NCBI RefSeq assembly: GCF_000473245.1
Contig: NC_022524.1
Span: forward strand, 3,992,501-4,056,500
Direction of reading: 5' to 3'
Source of the DNA: Bacillus infantis NRRL B-14911
Lineage (GTDB): Bacteria > Bacillota > Bacilli > Bacillales > Cytobacillaceae
DNA: 64,000 bases
Below the pieces are notes generated by a model. The model had not been told where the DNA came from. It did no database searches and was given only the letters and a program-made list of their open reading frames with translations. Within the stretch, counting starts at the first letter, position 1, and each line of letters starts with the position of its first letter. Shown in pieces: positions 1 through 8,956 of this stretch. The position numbers and the translations under genes were made by a program.

Positions 1-1
1 A

Positions 2-526
2 GGCCGCGGCACATTCGTCAACAAACAAAAAGTAGAGCAGGAGCTTCAGGGGCTAACAAGTTTCACGGAGGATATGCAGATGCGCGGGATGAAGCCGAGC
101 AGCCGCACCCTTTCCTTCCAGACACTGCCGGCTCCAGGCGGCATAGCATCACGCCTCCAGATTGCCGAGGGCAGCCCAGTCTATGAAATCTCCAGGATCC
201 GCCTGGCCGACGGACTCCCCATGGCACTGGAAACCAACTATATCCCTGAAGCGCTCATGCCCGGCCTGACCGAAGAGGACCTGGGCCATTCCCTTTACGA
301 ATACGCTGAAAACCGCCTATCCCTGTCCATTGCAGAAGCAGAACAGGAAATCGAAGCAGCCGGCGCCAAAAACCGGGAGGCAGGACTTCTCTCCATACAA
401 GAAGGCTCCCCCATCCTCCTCATCCTCCGCACAACCCGGCTCTCCGACGGTACCCCCTTCGAATTCGTCCAATCGGCATACCGTGCTGACAGGTATAAAT
501 TTATTCATACAATGCGGAGGGTGTGA
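2..526 (+). CDS. nagR: GntR/HutC-family regulator, NagR (YvoA)-like, 5' partial
   Basis: The gene starts before the window; 174 C-terminal residues are visible. The frame opens with GRGTFV, the typical last strand of a GntR winged-helix DNA-binding domain. It continues with the linker LQGLTSFTEDMQMRGM and then a UTRA effector-binding domain ending RADRYKFIHTMRRV. This resembles B. subtilis NagR/YvoA, which represses N-acetylglucosamine use and responds to GlcN-6-P or GlcNAc-6-P. The ligand is inferred from family resemblance, and the nagA/nagB genes that usually precede nagR would lie outside the window. Another HutC-subfamily sugar regulator is the main alternative. Confidence 0.85.
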   Translation, partial: GRGTFVNKQKVEQELQGLTSFTEDMQMRGMKPSSRTLSFQTLPAPGGIASRLQIAEGSPVYEISRIRLADGLPMALETNYIPEALMPGLTEEDLGHSLYEYAENRLSLSIAEAEQEIEAAGAKNREAGLLSIQEGSPILLILRTTRLSDGTPFEFVQSAYRADRYKFIHTMRRV

Positions 527-681
527 GGGTTCAGCGGTTATTAAATCAGTATAGAATGGGGAGGATGTGCTTCTTCATGTGGGCGGGTTAAGTTACTCAA
601 CTCGGAATGCTGTCATATTGAAGGGAGTTTAAGGGAGCCTTTGAAAGCAGCTTTAGGTTGCCCAATCAATTTTCAGAAGCT

Positions 682-813
682 CTGTTGATCGGAGTGGAAG
701 GCACGTAGACTCCTGCGGGAAATAGCGGAAAAGTTGAGACCCCACAGCGCGCAGCGCGAGGAGGCTCAACTCCGCCCCGCGGAAAGCGAAGTGCCTGCAG
801 CGCAGATCAACAG
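682..813. repeat. ~132-bp palindromic repeat, copy 1
   Basis: The element is bounded by a perfect inverted repeat, CTGTTGATC ... GATCAACAG. Nested inverted segments inside (AGGCAC/GTGCCT, GCGGG/CCCGC, GTTGAG/CTCAAC) would fold it into one long, imperfect hairpin. It has no ORF. It is one of five copies here and is followed by an AT-rich linker that is also similar between copies. The gene-free stretch 527-1114 holds only copies 1 and 2. Confidence 0.9.
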
Positions 814-871
814 CCCCATTCAAAGAGAGCAAAGGTCTCCCTTTTGCTAATGCAAATAAATTCTAAAAACC

Positions 872-1000
872 CTGTTGATCGGAGTGGAAGGCACGAAGAC
901 TCCTGCGGGATTGCAGCGGCAAAGCTGACACCCCGCAAGAGCTCGCTCTGAGGAGGCTCAGCGCCGCGGAAAGTGAAGTGCCTGGAACGCAGATCAACAG
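872..1000. repeat. ~130-bp palindromic repeat, copy 2
   Basis: This is the second copy of the CTGTTGATC...GATCAACAG element. The central part reads GCTGACACCCCGCAAGAGC then GCTCTGAGGAGGCTCAGC, so the middle is itself an inverted repeat. It is about 3 bp shorter than copy 1 because part of the GCCCCGCGG segment is missing. Confidence 0.9.
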
Positions 1001-1114
1001 ACTACATCCAAAGAACCAAACTACATAGTTCCTAAAATTTTTTCTCCCTCACCATGTCCTAAATCCCCATTTTCCCCTATATAGTAAATGAACAAATCAT
1101 TAGGAGGGAAACAA

Positions 1115-1767
1115 ATGAAAATCATACTCGACGCAGGACACGGCTACGAAACCCCTGGAAAAAGAAGCCCCGACGGCTTCAGAGAATACGAATTCAACCG
1201 CCAGGCCGCCCACCACTGCCGCAAACTCCTCGAACAGGCCGGATTAACCGTCATGGACTCTCATTCCGACGAATGGGACATCCCATTATCCGAAAGAACC
1301 GGAATGGCCAACCGCTGGAAAGCAGACTGCTATGTCTCCATCCACGCCAACGCCTACGGAACAGGCTGGAACAGCGCAAACGGAATCGAAACATACGTCC
1401 ACACCCCCGCCCTGCAGAAGCAGTAAAGCTAGCCCAATCCGTCCAGGCACAGCTCGTAAAAGAAACCGGCCTGGCCGACCGCGGCGTCAAAACTGCGGAC
1501 TTCCATGTACTAAGAAAAACCACCATGACAGCCATCCTCATCGAATGCGGATTCATGACCAATAAAACAGAATGCAGGCTGCTGCAATCCAAAGAATACC
1601 AGCAGCTCTGCGGAGAAACCATCGGCATGGCACTCCTATCATTTTACAAACCAGCCGGCGGCCTCTACAAAGTCCAGGCCGGAGCCTTCTCCCAACTAAC
1701 AAACGCCCAATCCCTCGCCGGAAAACTAAGAGAAAACGGGGTACCGGCTTATATTACTTATTCCTAG
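1115..1767 (+). pseudogene. N-acetylmuramoyl-L-alanine amidase (Amidase_3), frameshifted
   Basis: The start is the ATG at 1115, preceded by TAGGAGGG; an upstream ATG at 1088 has no ribosome-binding site. The first frame gives MKIILDAGHGYETPGKRSPDG, the zinc-binding N-terminal strand of Amidase_3 (CwlC/CwlV type), and continues through the SIHANA motif to a stop at 1426. The frame starting near 1418 (EAVKLAQSVQAQ) carries the missing second half, including AILIECGFMTN with the catalytic Glu. Then comes half a SPOR domain (GLYKVQAGAFSQLTNAQSLA). One base appears to have been lost in the C-rich run around 1405-1416. The SPOR domain also ends about 35 residues early. The enzyme would cleave peptidoglycan stem peptides, as mother-cell lysis amidases do. 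A sequencing error is possible. Confidence 0.75.
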
Positions 1768-1778
1768 GAATCAAAATA

Positions 1779-1810
1779 AAGAGCGGGCCCACATGGGAAG
1801 ACCCGCTCTT
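1779..1810 (+). terminator. Hairpin after the amidase
   Basis: A 9-bp perfect stem (AAGAGCGGG/CCCGCTCTT) begins 12 nt after the amidase stop. No clear T-run follows, so it is a weak terminator or a processing hairpin. The gene-free stretch 1768-2526 otherwise contains only repeat copies 3-5. Confidence 0.45.
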
Positions 1811-1935
1811 CTCAGTAGAAAAAGGGTACGGTGTTAGGAACTTCGGCACCCTTCAAACTTTACATCTATTTATTACATCTAACTGTGTAGTTAATGGTTA
1901 TACGACTGCTAGGAGTGCCAATAAAGTTTAAAACC

Positions 1936-2068
1936 CTGTTGATTGGAGTGGAAGGCACGTAGACTCCTGCGGGAAATAGCGGCAAAGCTGAGACCCCGCA
2001 AGAGCTCGCTCTGAGGAGGCTCAGCGCCGCCCCGCGGAAAGCGAAGTGCCTGGAACGCAGATCAACAG
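1936..2068. repeat. ~132-bp palindromic repeat, copy 3
   Basis: This copy of the CTGTTGAT(C/T)...GATCAACAG element has one change in the left terminal repeat (GATTGG instead of GATCGG). It is the first of three copies in near-tandem order downstream of the amidase. Confidence 0.9.
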
Positions 2069-2133
2069 CCCCAAATCAAAGGGAGCATGGGTCTCTTTCT
2101 ATGATCTTATGCACCACATAAATTTTAAAAACC

Positions 2134-2266
2134 CTATTGACCGGAGTGGAAGGCACGCAGACTCCTGCGGGAAATAACGGCAGAGCTGAGACCCCGCAAG
2201 AGCTTGCTCTGAGGAGGCTCAACTCCGCCACGCGGAAAGCGAAGTGCCTGCAGCGCAGATCAACAG
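2134..2266. repeat. ~132-bp palindromic repeat, copy 4
   Basis: The left end is degenerate (CTATTGACC) and the right end is intact (GATCAACAG). The centre keeps the GCTGAGACCCCGCAAGAGC / GCTCTGAGGAGGCTCAAC inverted arms. Confidence 0.9.
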
Positions 2267-2327
2267 CCTCATTTAAGGAGGGGTTGTAGTCTCTCCTTTT
2301 TACTAATGCAAATAAATTCTAAAAACC

Positions 2328-2460
2328 CTGTTGACCGGAGTGGAAGGCACGCAGACTCCTGCGGGAGATAGCGGCAAAGCTGAGACCCCGCAAGAGCTTG
2401 CTCTGAGGAGGCTCAGCGCCGCCCCGCGGAAAGCGAAGTGCCTGCAGCGCAGATCAACAG
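2328..2460. repeat. ~132-bp palindromic repeat, copy 5
   Basis: The left end is CTGTTGACC and the right end GATCAACAG. The preceding linker (CTAATGCAAATAAATTCT) is almost identical to the linker before copy 2. The duplicated unit therefore includes spacer DNA and is nearer 195 bp. Confidence 0.9.
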
Positions 2461-2493
2461 CCCCATTAACAGCAGCAACCTAACTATTTTTCA

Positions 2494-2520
2494 TAAAAAG
2501 ACGGGCTTATGGCCCGCCCT
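2494..2520 (-). terminator. Terminator of yvlD
   Basis: On the minus strand, CGGGC-CATAA-GCCCG is followed by TCTTTTTATG, a short GC stem with a T-rich tail just after the yvlD stop. Confidence 0.65.
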
Positions 2521-2526
2521 CTTTAG

Positions 2527-2883
2527 CTAGTTTTCCTTCCGATCCATAACCGTCCTCTGAATAACCAAATTAACAACCGCCATAATCACAGCCACCAAAA
2601 AAGCCATCCCAAACCCATCTATCTCAAAAGAGCTCCCCATAATCCCGTCAGTCAGAAGCAAAGTAACAGCATTGATAACAAATAAAAACAAGCCAAGCGA
2701 CAAAAGCGTCACAGGCAAAGTCAAGATAATCAGAATCGGCCGCACCAGCACATTCAGCAGCGACAAAATGAAGCTTGCCCCCAATGCTGCACCAAAGCTT
2801 TCTAAATAAAACGAATCACGGAAAAATCCTGCCAAAGCGGCAAACAAAACAGCATTGATCAAGATGCCTATCAGCCATCTCAC
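2527..2883 (-). CDS. yvlD: YvlD-like small membrane protein (phage holin 4 superfamily)
   Basis: The protein has 118 residues and four hydrophobic segments (about 5-25, 32-52, 58-78 and 92-112). It matches the YvlD/DUF360 family of small bacterial membrane proteins, annotated as phage holin family 4 by superfamily although not phage-borne. The start is GTG at 2883, preceded by GAGGTGA. It lies downstream of yvlB, as in the B. subtilis yvlABCD operon, which belongs to the cell-envelope stress (sigma-W/LiaR-type) response. The usual PspC-like yvlC between yvlB and yvlD is absent; only 65 bp separate the two genes, and a terminator-like hairpin sits there. Its molecular function is unknown. Confidence 0.85.
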   Translation of the reverse strand: MRWLIGILINAVLFAALAGFFRDSFYLESFGAALGASFILSLLNVLVRPILIILTLPVTLLSLGLFLFVINAVTLLLTDGIMGSSFEIDGFGMAFLVAVIMAVVNLVIQRTVMDRKEN

Positions 2884-2902
2884 AGTCCATCACCTCTTTT
2901 AT

Positions 2903-2931
2903 GGATAAAAGCCAGAAGCATCGCTTCTGGC
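2903..2931 (-). terminator. Internal terminator/attenuator between yvlB and yvlD
   Basis: On the minus strand, GCCAGAAGC-GAT-GCTTCTGGC is followed by TTTTAT. It lies 18 nt past the yvlB stop and just before the yvlD ribosome-binding site, so it may reduce yvlD expression relative to yvlB. Confidence 0.65.
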
Positions 2932-2948
2932 CGCAGCTTATTCTTATA

Positions 2949-4067
2949 TTATTTAACAAAATCACCAGTTTTAACAGCAATTGACCCTGTCTTGGTCTTA
3001 GCCCTCAGATCAATGGCAGCTGCAGGGTCTTTAACAGACTGAAATCTGAGCATTTTCTGCACCATTTCTGATTTTTCCTCTACTACCTGGATTCCATCCA
3101 GCTCAAGCTGGAAGCCTCCAAGATTGGTTCTCAGATCACCATTCACAGGCGTTCCGGATGGAAGATACACGTCGACTGTACCGGTGACAGCTTCCGCTTC
3201 GAGCCGTTCACATCTGTCGCCTTTAACATGAACCTGGATATTACCATTAAAAGATTGAAGATCAGCACTTTTATAATCACCAGCAACTTTTATCGCCCCA
3301 TTAACGGTCTCTGCTTCAATATGATCCAGTGTGCTGCCAGTCACTGTAATCTGGCCATTTCCTGCCTCAGCTTCAAGATGGCTGGCATTAAGCTTATCCA
3401 GCGTAATTTTTCCGTTCGCTGACTTGACCTTCAGTTTTGTCACGGCCAGGTCGCTGCCTTCTACCGGCCCATTGAACATCCTGATTCGGATGCTGTCATA
3501 CTGCTCCTTTGGAATATGCACAGCGGCCTCAACTTTCATCCACTTCTGCTGCGCAGAAAACAGCAGCCGGCCATTGTCCGCCGTAAAAAGGACATCCCTT
3601 AAAAAGTTCTGGCGGGCTTCATCTTGGGTTTCACCGCGGTACACCTTAGCCCGGCAGTCAATTCGGACATCATTCTGTTCCCAGGGAATCAGCGTCAGTT
3701 TCCCATTCGCCACTTCCATTTCAATTTCAGACAATCTGACATCGTTCTGCTGGAACACATGAGATATTTCAAATGCAGGGCCGAAATTGAAATCAAGATC
3801 GGCATCCTTAATCTTCTGGAAAGCAGTATCTACAAACTCAATGATTTTTTCTTTGGCATAGTGGAATTTATATTGGGCCGTGTCCTGCTGCTGTTTCTTC
3901 GCTTCTTCAAAATAGGTCTGGTTTCCCCATTCACTATGCAGCTTTTCTTCTTTTTTCTCCATCGTTTTCGACGCCTTTTCAAGCTCCTCAAGCAGAAGAA
4001 GTGCCTCCTCAGCACGCAGGCTTCCGTCCTCGACCATTTTTAAAATCCTTTTTCTTTCATCTTTCAT
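2949..4067 (-). CDS. yvlB: YvlB-like DUF4097 protein
   Basis: The protein has 372 residues and no membrane segment. The N-terminal ~60 residues are a charged helical region (RILKMVEDGSLRAEEALLLLEELEKA), the short SHOCT-like motif typical of YvlB proteins. From about residue 110 it becomes a repetitive beta-solenoid-like DUF4097 (putative adhesin) domain with recurring short strands such as VEVANGKLTLIPW, VKSANGKITLDKL and AEAGNGQITVTG. The start ATG has AGGAGG seven bases upstream. DUF4097 proteins are commonly co-transcribed with envelope-stress membrane proteins; the biochemical role is not established. Synteny with yvlA and yvlD supports the assignment. Confidence 0.85.
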   Translation of the reverse strand: MKDERKRILKMVEDGSLRAEEALLLLEELEKASKTMEKKEEKLHSEWGNQTYFEEAKKQQQDTAQYKFHYAKEKIIEFVDTAFQKIKDADLDFNFGPAFEISHVFQQNDVRLSEIEMEVANGKLTLIPWEQNDVRIDCRAKVYRGETQDEARQNFLRDVLFTADNGRLLFSAQQKWMKVEAAVHIPKEQYDSIRIRMFNGPVEGSDLAVTKLKVKSANGKITLDKLNASHLEAEAGNGQITVTGSTLDHIEAETVNGAIKVAGDYKSADLQSFNGNIQVHVKGDRCERLEAEAVTGTVDVYLPSGTPVNGDLRTNLGGFQLELDGIQVVEEKSEMVQKMLRFQSVKDPAAAIDLRAKTKTGSIAVKTGDFVK

Positions 4068-4094
4068 GTTATTGCCTCCTCGATATAGTATTCA

Positions 4095-4415
4095 CTATTC
4101 ACTTGCAGCCAATATCTGAACGCCTTTGACAATATTCCAGACTACAACAATCAAGCTAAGAATTACGGAAAGGCCGATTCCAATCAGGAAAAAGACCGGA
4201 ACTTCGTTTGGATTGGAAAAAATCTCAAAAGGGATGGCCAGAAAAATGACCGGCAGCGCAATCAAAGGGATCAGATGCGACAAAAATGCCTTTTTAGCAT
4301 GCACTTTTACAAAAGGATTTTCAGATGCAAAGAAAACCACGAGCGGAAAAATAAATCCTGCAAAAAACACACTAAAATAACTTAATGCCGAAAGCACCTT
4401 TTTAGAATCCATCAT
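4095..4415 (-). CDS. yvlA: YvlA-like DUF4870 membrane protein
   Basis: The chosen start (MMDSKKVLSALSYFS) at 4415 follows AAGGAG with good spacing and gives 106 residues, close to B. subtilis YvlA; a start at 4463 would add 16 unlikely residues. Three hydrophobic stretches (about 8-28, 48-68 and 78-100), with the polar FVKVHAKKA motif between the first two, are typical of DUF4870. It is the first gene of the yvlA-yvlB-yvlD group, all on the minus strand. Function beyond an envelope-stress association is unknown. Confidence 0.8.
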   Translation of the reverse strand: MMDSKKVLSALSYFSVFFAGFIFPLVVFFASENPFVKVHAKKAFLSHLIPLIALPVIFLAIPFEIFSNPNEVPVFFLIGIGLSVILSLIVVVWNIVKGVQILAASE

Positions 4416-4603
4416 TTTCAACTCCTTGATAATACTTACGCACGGGCGCTTTAAAAGTTTCACTGAAGCTGAAAATAATGAGCTGAATCATGATTTATAA
4501 AAAAGGAAAGAAATGAAAGAATTCGTAGTACTTTCATAAAATTAACCCTAAAAGAGGATAAATTAATGTACGTTTGCAGTATCGTAATACCTGGAGTAAT
4601 ATT

Positions 4604-4717
4604 TATTAGCAGCTTTTTCTTTTTATTAGCAAGTTTCCCAATATATTAGCAACTTTTTCTTTTTATTAGCAAGTTTCCCGATATATTAGCAACTTTTTCA
4701 TTTTATTAGCAACTAGC
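4604..4717. repeat. 20-bp-period array (TATTAGCAAC words), array A
   Basis: Six units start at 4604, 4624, 4644, 4664, 4684 and 4704, exactly 20 bp apart. Each begins TATTAGCA(A/G)(C/G). The second ten bases alternate between a T-rich word (TTTTTCTTTT) and a C-containing word ending ATA (TTTCCCAATA), giving a 40-bp higher-order unit. The array ends TATTAGCAACTAGC. A second array with the same rules and the same last 14 bases lies at 63417. The gene-free stretch 4416-4815 contains little else besides the terminator at 4770. Confidence 0.9.
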
Positions 4718-4769
4718 ATCATACTGTGTTCCTGACCCGAACCAACAGCTTCGCCTGCTCCAGTTCTAC

Positions 4770-4808
4770 AAAAAAAAGAAGCACTGCTTTCCCCAGTGCC
4801 TCTTCTTA
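4770..4808 (-). terminator. Terminator of the 4816-5142 gene
   Basis: On the minus strand a GAAG-A-GGCACTG stem pairs with CAGTGCTTC and is followed by a run of eight T. Confidence 0.75.
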
Positions 4809-4815
4809 TAAAGCC

Positions 4816-5142
4816 TTAAACCGTTTTCGCTGCTCCCTTCCTGCATACTTCATCAATTTTATGGACAAACATCTGAAATACCTTGCGCTTTTCTTCCAAA
4901 TCCCGGATTGAGCCCTTCAGCTCATTATATTTTTCCTCAAATGGGCGGTGGTACTGCTCGCGGATGGTTTCAATGATCTCATCATTGACCGTTGATTGTA
5001 TAACCTGCTTTGTTATCCCGTATTTGTATGTATACACCTGCAATTCCCTTTTGACCTCTTCATAATCCTGATTGATCTGGTCCAACACCTTGGAAATATC
5101 TTCTTTCCATTCATTAAGGGAATCTTCGATATAAGAATGCAT
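4816..5142 (-). CDS. Hypothetical coiled-coil protein, 108 aa
   Basis: I do not recognise the family. The product is highly charged and predicted entirely helical (e.g. LNEWKEDISKVLDQINQDYEEVKREL and EEKYNELKGSIRDLEEKRKVFQ), with heptad-like leucine/isoleucine spacing. It has no signal peptide or membrane segment, so it is probably cytosolic. The ATG is preceded by a GGGGGG run, and a strong terminator follows the stop. It is isolated between the yvl genes and a GDSL hydrolase and is probably a single-gene unit. Confidence 0.7.
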   Translation of the reverse strand: MHSYIEDSLNEWKEDISKVLDQINQDYEEVKRELQVYTYKYGITKQVIQSTVNDEIIETIREQYHRPFEEKYNELKGSIRDLEEKRKVFQMFVHKIDEVCRKGAAKTV

Positions 5143-5177
5143 GGGCTGCCCCCCTGAAACTCTTTTTCTTTATTATA

Positions 5178-5201
5178 AAGGCTGCAGTTTACAGCCCTTT
5201 T
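5178..5201 (-). terminator. Terminator after the GDSL hydrolase
   Basis: On the minus strand GGGCTG-TAAACTG-CAGCC is followed by TTTATAAT, about 20 nt past the GDSL stop. The plus strand also has a T-rich tail, so it may act in both directions. Confidence 0.55.
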
Positions 5202-5223
5202 TCTTTTCGTTTACAGAGTGGTG

Positions 5224-5940
5224 TCAATCTTCCTGCAGCCTGGCATATTCCTTGGCAACCCGGTCTGCAATCAGGTCATATCCGCGGTCATTGGGATGCA
5301 GGGAATCATAGAAAAAGAGATTTTTCTCCTTGCCCTTAAACAAATCGTCAGTAGGAACCCATCTTACCTGATGATGGCTCGCAGCTGCTGCTTTTACTTT
5401 CTCGTTCCAGCCCTCTATGATGCTGCCGATTTTTTCATTGCCTGGATAGGGATTATAGAGGCCAAGCAAAAGGATTGGACTCTCAGGATTGTTCCGCTCT
5501 GTCCACCGGACTATTTCTTCCAGGTTTCCTCTATAAACTTCTTCTGCCTTCTTAAGCCTTTCTTTGTGTAGTGGTGCCAGATCCCCGCCATTTGCATGAA
5601 GCAGGTCATTTGTGCCGATAAAAATGATGATTGTGTCTGCCTCCTGCACCTCTTTTAAAACAGCCGGGGTATTCAGCTGTTTTTTGACGTTCAGTGTATC
5701 CTGTCCATAAATTCCAAAGTTTTCAACTTCAACGTTTTCCTCATAAATCTTGTCCAATCTTCCCTCAAGCCTTCCGGTATACCCTTTTCCGTTTTTATCG
5801 CCATACCCATAGGTGAGAGAATCCCCGAGTGCCACGATTTCTTTCTCGCCATCATGCGAAACAGTATTTTTTGCCTGAATGGCGACAGCAGAGCCAATTA
5901 ACAGTATAAAGCCGATAATAATCCAAATATATTTTTTCAT
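5224..5940 (-). CDS. Secreted/anchored SGNH (GDSL) hydrolase
   Basis: The start at 5940 gives 238 residues and sits six bases after GGAAGG; the ATG one codon earlier is too close. The N-terminus KKYIWIIIGFILLIGSAVAIQA is a signal peptide or membrane anchor. SGNH blocks are clear: block I ALGDSLTYGYG (nucleophile Ser), block III FIGTNDL (oxyanion Asn) and block V DSLHPNDRGY (Asp and His). It therefore acts outside the membrane as an esterase or deacylase on lipid, glycan or acylated-peptide substrates; the substrate cannot be read from sequence. It is similar to B. subtilis YpmR-type proteins. It stands alone with terminators on both sides. Confidence 0.85.
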   Translation of the reverse strand: MKKYIWIIIGFILLIGSAVAIQAKNTVSHDGEKEIVALGDSLTYGYGDKNGKGYTGRLEGRLDKIYEENVEVENFGIYGQDTLNVKKQLNTPAVLKEVQEADTIIIFIGTNDLLHANGGDLAPLHKERLKKAEEVYRGNLEEIVRWTERNNPESPILLLGLYNPYPGNEKIGSIIEGWNEKVKAAAASHHQVRWVPTDDLFKGKEKNLFFYDSLHPNDRGYDLIADRVAKEYARLQED

Positions 5941-6027
5941 CATGAACCTTCCTTTTCTGATTAAGGTTCATTTACCCGATTCAGCGGGAGGCAATCTGGC
6001 AATATTCAGCAGGAATTCCATCATCCT

Positions 6028-6066
6028 AAAAAAGCGAGCCCGCAGTAATTGCGGAACTCGCTTTTG
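6028..6066 (-). terminator. Terminator of uvrBA
   Basis: AAAAGCGAG and CTCGCTTTT form a long stem enclosing CCGCA/TGCGG. On the minus strand it is followed by TTTTTTAGG and begins right at the uvrA stop codon. Confidence 0.85.
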
Positions 6067-6069
6067 GGT

Positions 6070-8949
6070 TTATGCTTTTGATACGCTTGTTTCTCTTTCT
6101 TTGACCAGCTTCTGCATGCGAATACGGTCTCTGTCCAGGATTGGCTTTAGATATTTGCCGGTATAAGAGCCTTCTGCTTCAGCCACTTTTTCCGGGGTGC
6201 CCTGGGCAATGATGGTTCCGCCTTTATCGCCGCCTTCTGGCCCAAGATCGACAATATAGTCGGCAGCCTTGATGACATCGAGATTATGCTCGATGACCAG
6301 GACTGTATCCCCGTTTTCAACAAGCCGCTGCAATACAGTGAGCAGCCTGGAGATATCATCGACATGCAGTCCGGTCGTCGGTTCATCCAGTATATAGAAA
6401 GAGCGGCCGGTTGACCTGCGGTGCAGCTCTGAAGCCAGCTTCACACGCTGAGCCTCCCCTCCGGACAATGTGGTTGCCGGCTGGCCGAGCGTGATATAGC
6501 CCAGGCCAACATCATAGATTGTCTGGAGCTTTCGGCTGATTTTTGGAATATTTTCAAAGAATTCAAGTGCATCCTCGACTGTCATATCAAGGATATCTGA
6601 TATATTTCTCCCTTTATACTTAACTTCAAGAGTTTCGCGGTTATAGCGTTTCCCGTGGCAGACCTCGCATGGGACATACACATCAGGAAGGAAATGCATC
6701 TCAATCTTAATGATTCCGTCTCCCCGGCATGCCTCGCATCTTCCGCCTTTAACGTTAAAGCTGAAGCGTCCCTTCTTATATCCGCGGACCTTTGCTTCAT
6801 TCGTAGAGGCGAAAACATCGCGGATATCATCAAAGACACCGGTATAGGTGGCCGGATTGGAACGCGGTGTACGTCCAATCGGCGACTGGTCGATGTCAAT
6901 GACCTTATCAAGATGCTCAATTCCTTTGACATCTTTATGCTCGCCTGGCTTTGTTTTGGCTTTATGGAGCTTTTGCGCCAGGGTTTTATGAAGTATTTCA
7001 TTGATCAGCGTACTTTTTCCTGATCCTGATACACCAGTGACGGCAGTAAACGTGCCAAGCGGGAATTTGACATTTACGTTTTTCAGGTTGTTTTCCTGTG
7101 CACCCTTGATTTCAATGAAGCGCCCATCGCTTTTTCTCCGTTCAAGCGGCAGCGGGATAAACTTCTTCCCTGACAAATACTGGCCGGTCAAGGAATTCGG
7201 ATCATCCATTACCTCTGCCGGTGTCCCCTGGGAAACAATCTGGCCGCCGTGGACGCCGGCTCCCGGGCCGACATCGATAAGGTAGTCGGCTGCAATCATC
7301 GTATCCTCATCATGTTCAACAACTATGAGCGTATTCCCGATATCACGCATATTCTTGAGCGTATCGATCAGCCTGTCATTGTCGCGCTGGTGAAGGCCGA
7401 TTGACGGCTCGTCCAGGATATACAGGACACCGGTCAGGCGGGAGCCGATCTGAGTGGCAAGACGGATGCGCTGAGCTTCCCCTCCTGAAAGCGTGCCTGC
7501 TGCCCGGCTTAGTGTCAGATAGTCCAGTCCCACATTGATCAGGAATCCGAGCCTTTCTTTTATCTCCCTAAGAATCAGGTTGGCAATCTGCCTTTCTTTC
7601 TCAGAGAGAATCACATGTTCAAAAAAGTCTTCTGCCTCTTCAATGGACAATGATGTAATCTTTCCAATATGCTCCCCTGCAATCAGGACAGCAAGACTTT
7701 CCTGTTTCAGGCGGTTTCCTTTACAGGCCGGGCAAGGGTGCTGGGCCATATACTTTTCCATCTGTTCGCGGATATAGTCAGAGCTTGTTTCCTTGAAGCG
7801 CCTTTCCACATTGCGGATCACACCCTCAAACTCAATAAAGTTTTCCCTTACCTGGCCAAAGTCGTTTTCATAGCGGAAATAGATTTTTTCCCCTTTTGCT
7901 CCGTAAAGAAGCTTATCAAGCAAATGCTTCGGTATATCCTGTACAGGCATATCCATGTCAATCCCCAAATGGCTGCTGACTGCCTCAAGCAGCTGCGGAT
8001 AATACTGGGAGCTTGTCGGCTCCCATGGTGCGATGGCATGCTGTCTTAAAGATAGTCCGCGGTTTGGGATGACAAGGTCAACATCCACTTCAAGCTTGCT
8101 GCCAAGACCATCGCAGGATGGGCAGGCGCCGAATGGGCTGTTGAAGGAGAACATCCTCGGTTCAAGCTCGCCGATGGAGAAGCCGCAGTGCGGGCAGGCA
8201 TGGTTTTCGCTGAAGAGGAGCTCTTCCTCTCCGATTACATCAATGATGACTTTGCCTTCACCGAGCTTAAGCGCCGTTTCAAGGGAGTCAGCCAGCCTTG
8301 CTGCTACGCCCTCTTTCACGACCACGCGGTCAATGACCACTTGTATGCTGTGTTTCTTATTTTTTTCCAATGTGATGTCTTCGCCCAGGTCATGCATTTC
8401 GCCGTTGACTCTGACACGGACATAGCCTTGCTTTTTCACATCCTCAAGAACCTTGACGTGGGTCCCCTTCCTGCCCTCAACGACCGGAGCGAGGACCTGC
8501 ATCTTCGTTCTTTCCGGATATTCCATGATCCTGTCGACCATCTGCTCGATTGTCTGGGAGGATATCTCCACATTATGGATCGGGCATGTCGGACGGCCGA
8601 CCCTGGCGAACAGCAGCCTCAGATAATCATAGATTTCCGTCACGGTGCCGACAGTCGATCTTGGGTTCCTGCTTGTTGTTTTCTGGTCGATGGAGATTGC
8701 CGGCGACAGCCCTTCTATGGCATCGACATCAGGCTTATCCATCTGGCCGAGGAACTGGCGCGCATAGGCGGAAAGAGATTCCACATAGCGGCGCTGCCCC
8801 TCTGCATATATCGTATCAAAGGCCAAGGATGACTTCCCGGATCCGGAAAGCCCCGTCAGCACCACAAGCTTATCCCTCGGGATGGTGACATCAATATCCT
8901 TCAGGTTATGGGCCCTGGCGCCTTTTACAATCAGTTTTTCCATTGCCAT
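6070..8949 (-). CDS. uvrA: Excinuclease ABC subunit A
   Basis: This 959-residue ATPase is the damage-recognition subunit of nucleotide excision repair and loads UvrB on lesions. Both ABC modules are intact. The first Walker A is [20 protein letters not shown] (about 32-51), and the first signature is [16 protein letters not shown] with [13 protein letters not shown]. The second Walker A is GVSGSGKST (about 640), with [15 protein letters not shown] and [13 protein letters not shown]. Zinc-finger cysteines are present in CPHC...CPSC (about 253-280) and CEACRGDG...CEVCHG (about 740). Length equals the B. subtilis protein. It starts 7 bp after uvrB, with an AAGGATGA ribosome-binding site inside the uvrB tail, so the two are co-transcribed. 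Confidence 0.98.
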   Translation of the reverse strand: MAMEKLIVKGARAHNLKDIDVTIPRDKLVVLTGLSGSGKSSLAFDTIYAEGQRRYVESLSAYARQFLGQMDKPDVDAIEGLSPAISIDQKTTSRNPRSTVGTVTEIYDYLRLLFARVGRPTCPIHNVEISSQTIEQMVDRIMEYPERTKMQVLAPVVEGRKGTHVKVLEDVKKQGYVRVRVNGEMHDLGEDITLEKNKKHSIQVVIDRVVVKEGVAARLADSLETALKLGEGKVIIDVIGEEELLFSENHACPHCGFSIGELEPRMFSFNSPFGACPSCDGLGSKLEVDVDLVIPNRGLSLRQHAIAPWEPTSSQYYPQLLEAVSSHLGIDMDMPVQDIPKHLLDKLLYGAKGEKIYFRYENDFGQVRENFIEFEGVIRNVERRFKETSSDYIREQMEKYMAQHPCPACKGNRLKQESLAVLIAGEHIGKITSLSIEEAEDFFEHVILSEKERQIANLILREIKERLGFLINVGLDYLTLSRAAGTLSGGEAQRIRLATQIGSRLTGVLYILDEPSIGLHQRDNDRLIDTLKNMRDIGNTLIVVEHDEDTMIAADYLIDVGPGAGVHGGQIVSQGTPAEVMDDPNSLTGQYLSGKKFIPLPLERRKSDGRFIEIKGAQENNLKNVNVKFPLGTFTAVTGVSGSGKSTLINEILHKTLAQKLHKAKTKPGEHKDVKGIEHLDKVIDIDQSPIGRTPRSNPATYTGVFDDIRDVFASTNEAKVRGYKKGRFSFNVKGGRCEACRGDGIIKIEMHFLPDVYVPCEVCHGKRYNRETLEVKYKGRNISDILDMTVEDALEFFENIPKISRKLQTIYDVGLGYITLGQPATTLSGGEAQRVKLASELHRRSTGRSFYILDEPTTGLHVDDISRLLTVLQRLVENGDTVLVIEHNLDVIKAADYIVDLGPEGGDKGGTIIAQGTPEKVAEAEGSYTGKYLKPILDRDRIRMQKLVKERETSVSKA

Positions 8950-8956
8950 CAGTTCG

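Noticed and set aside
1273-1628. Arg/Ser-rich antisense and alternate-frame ORFs over the amidase
   Set aside because: Composition is typical of out-of-frame translation; only the segment continuing the amidase after the frameshift is meaningful.
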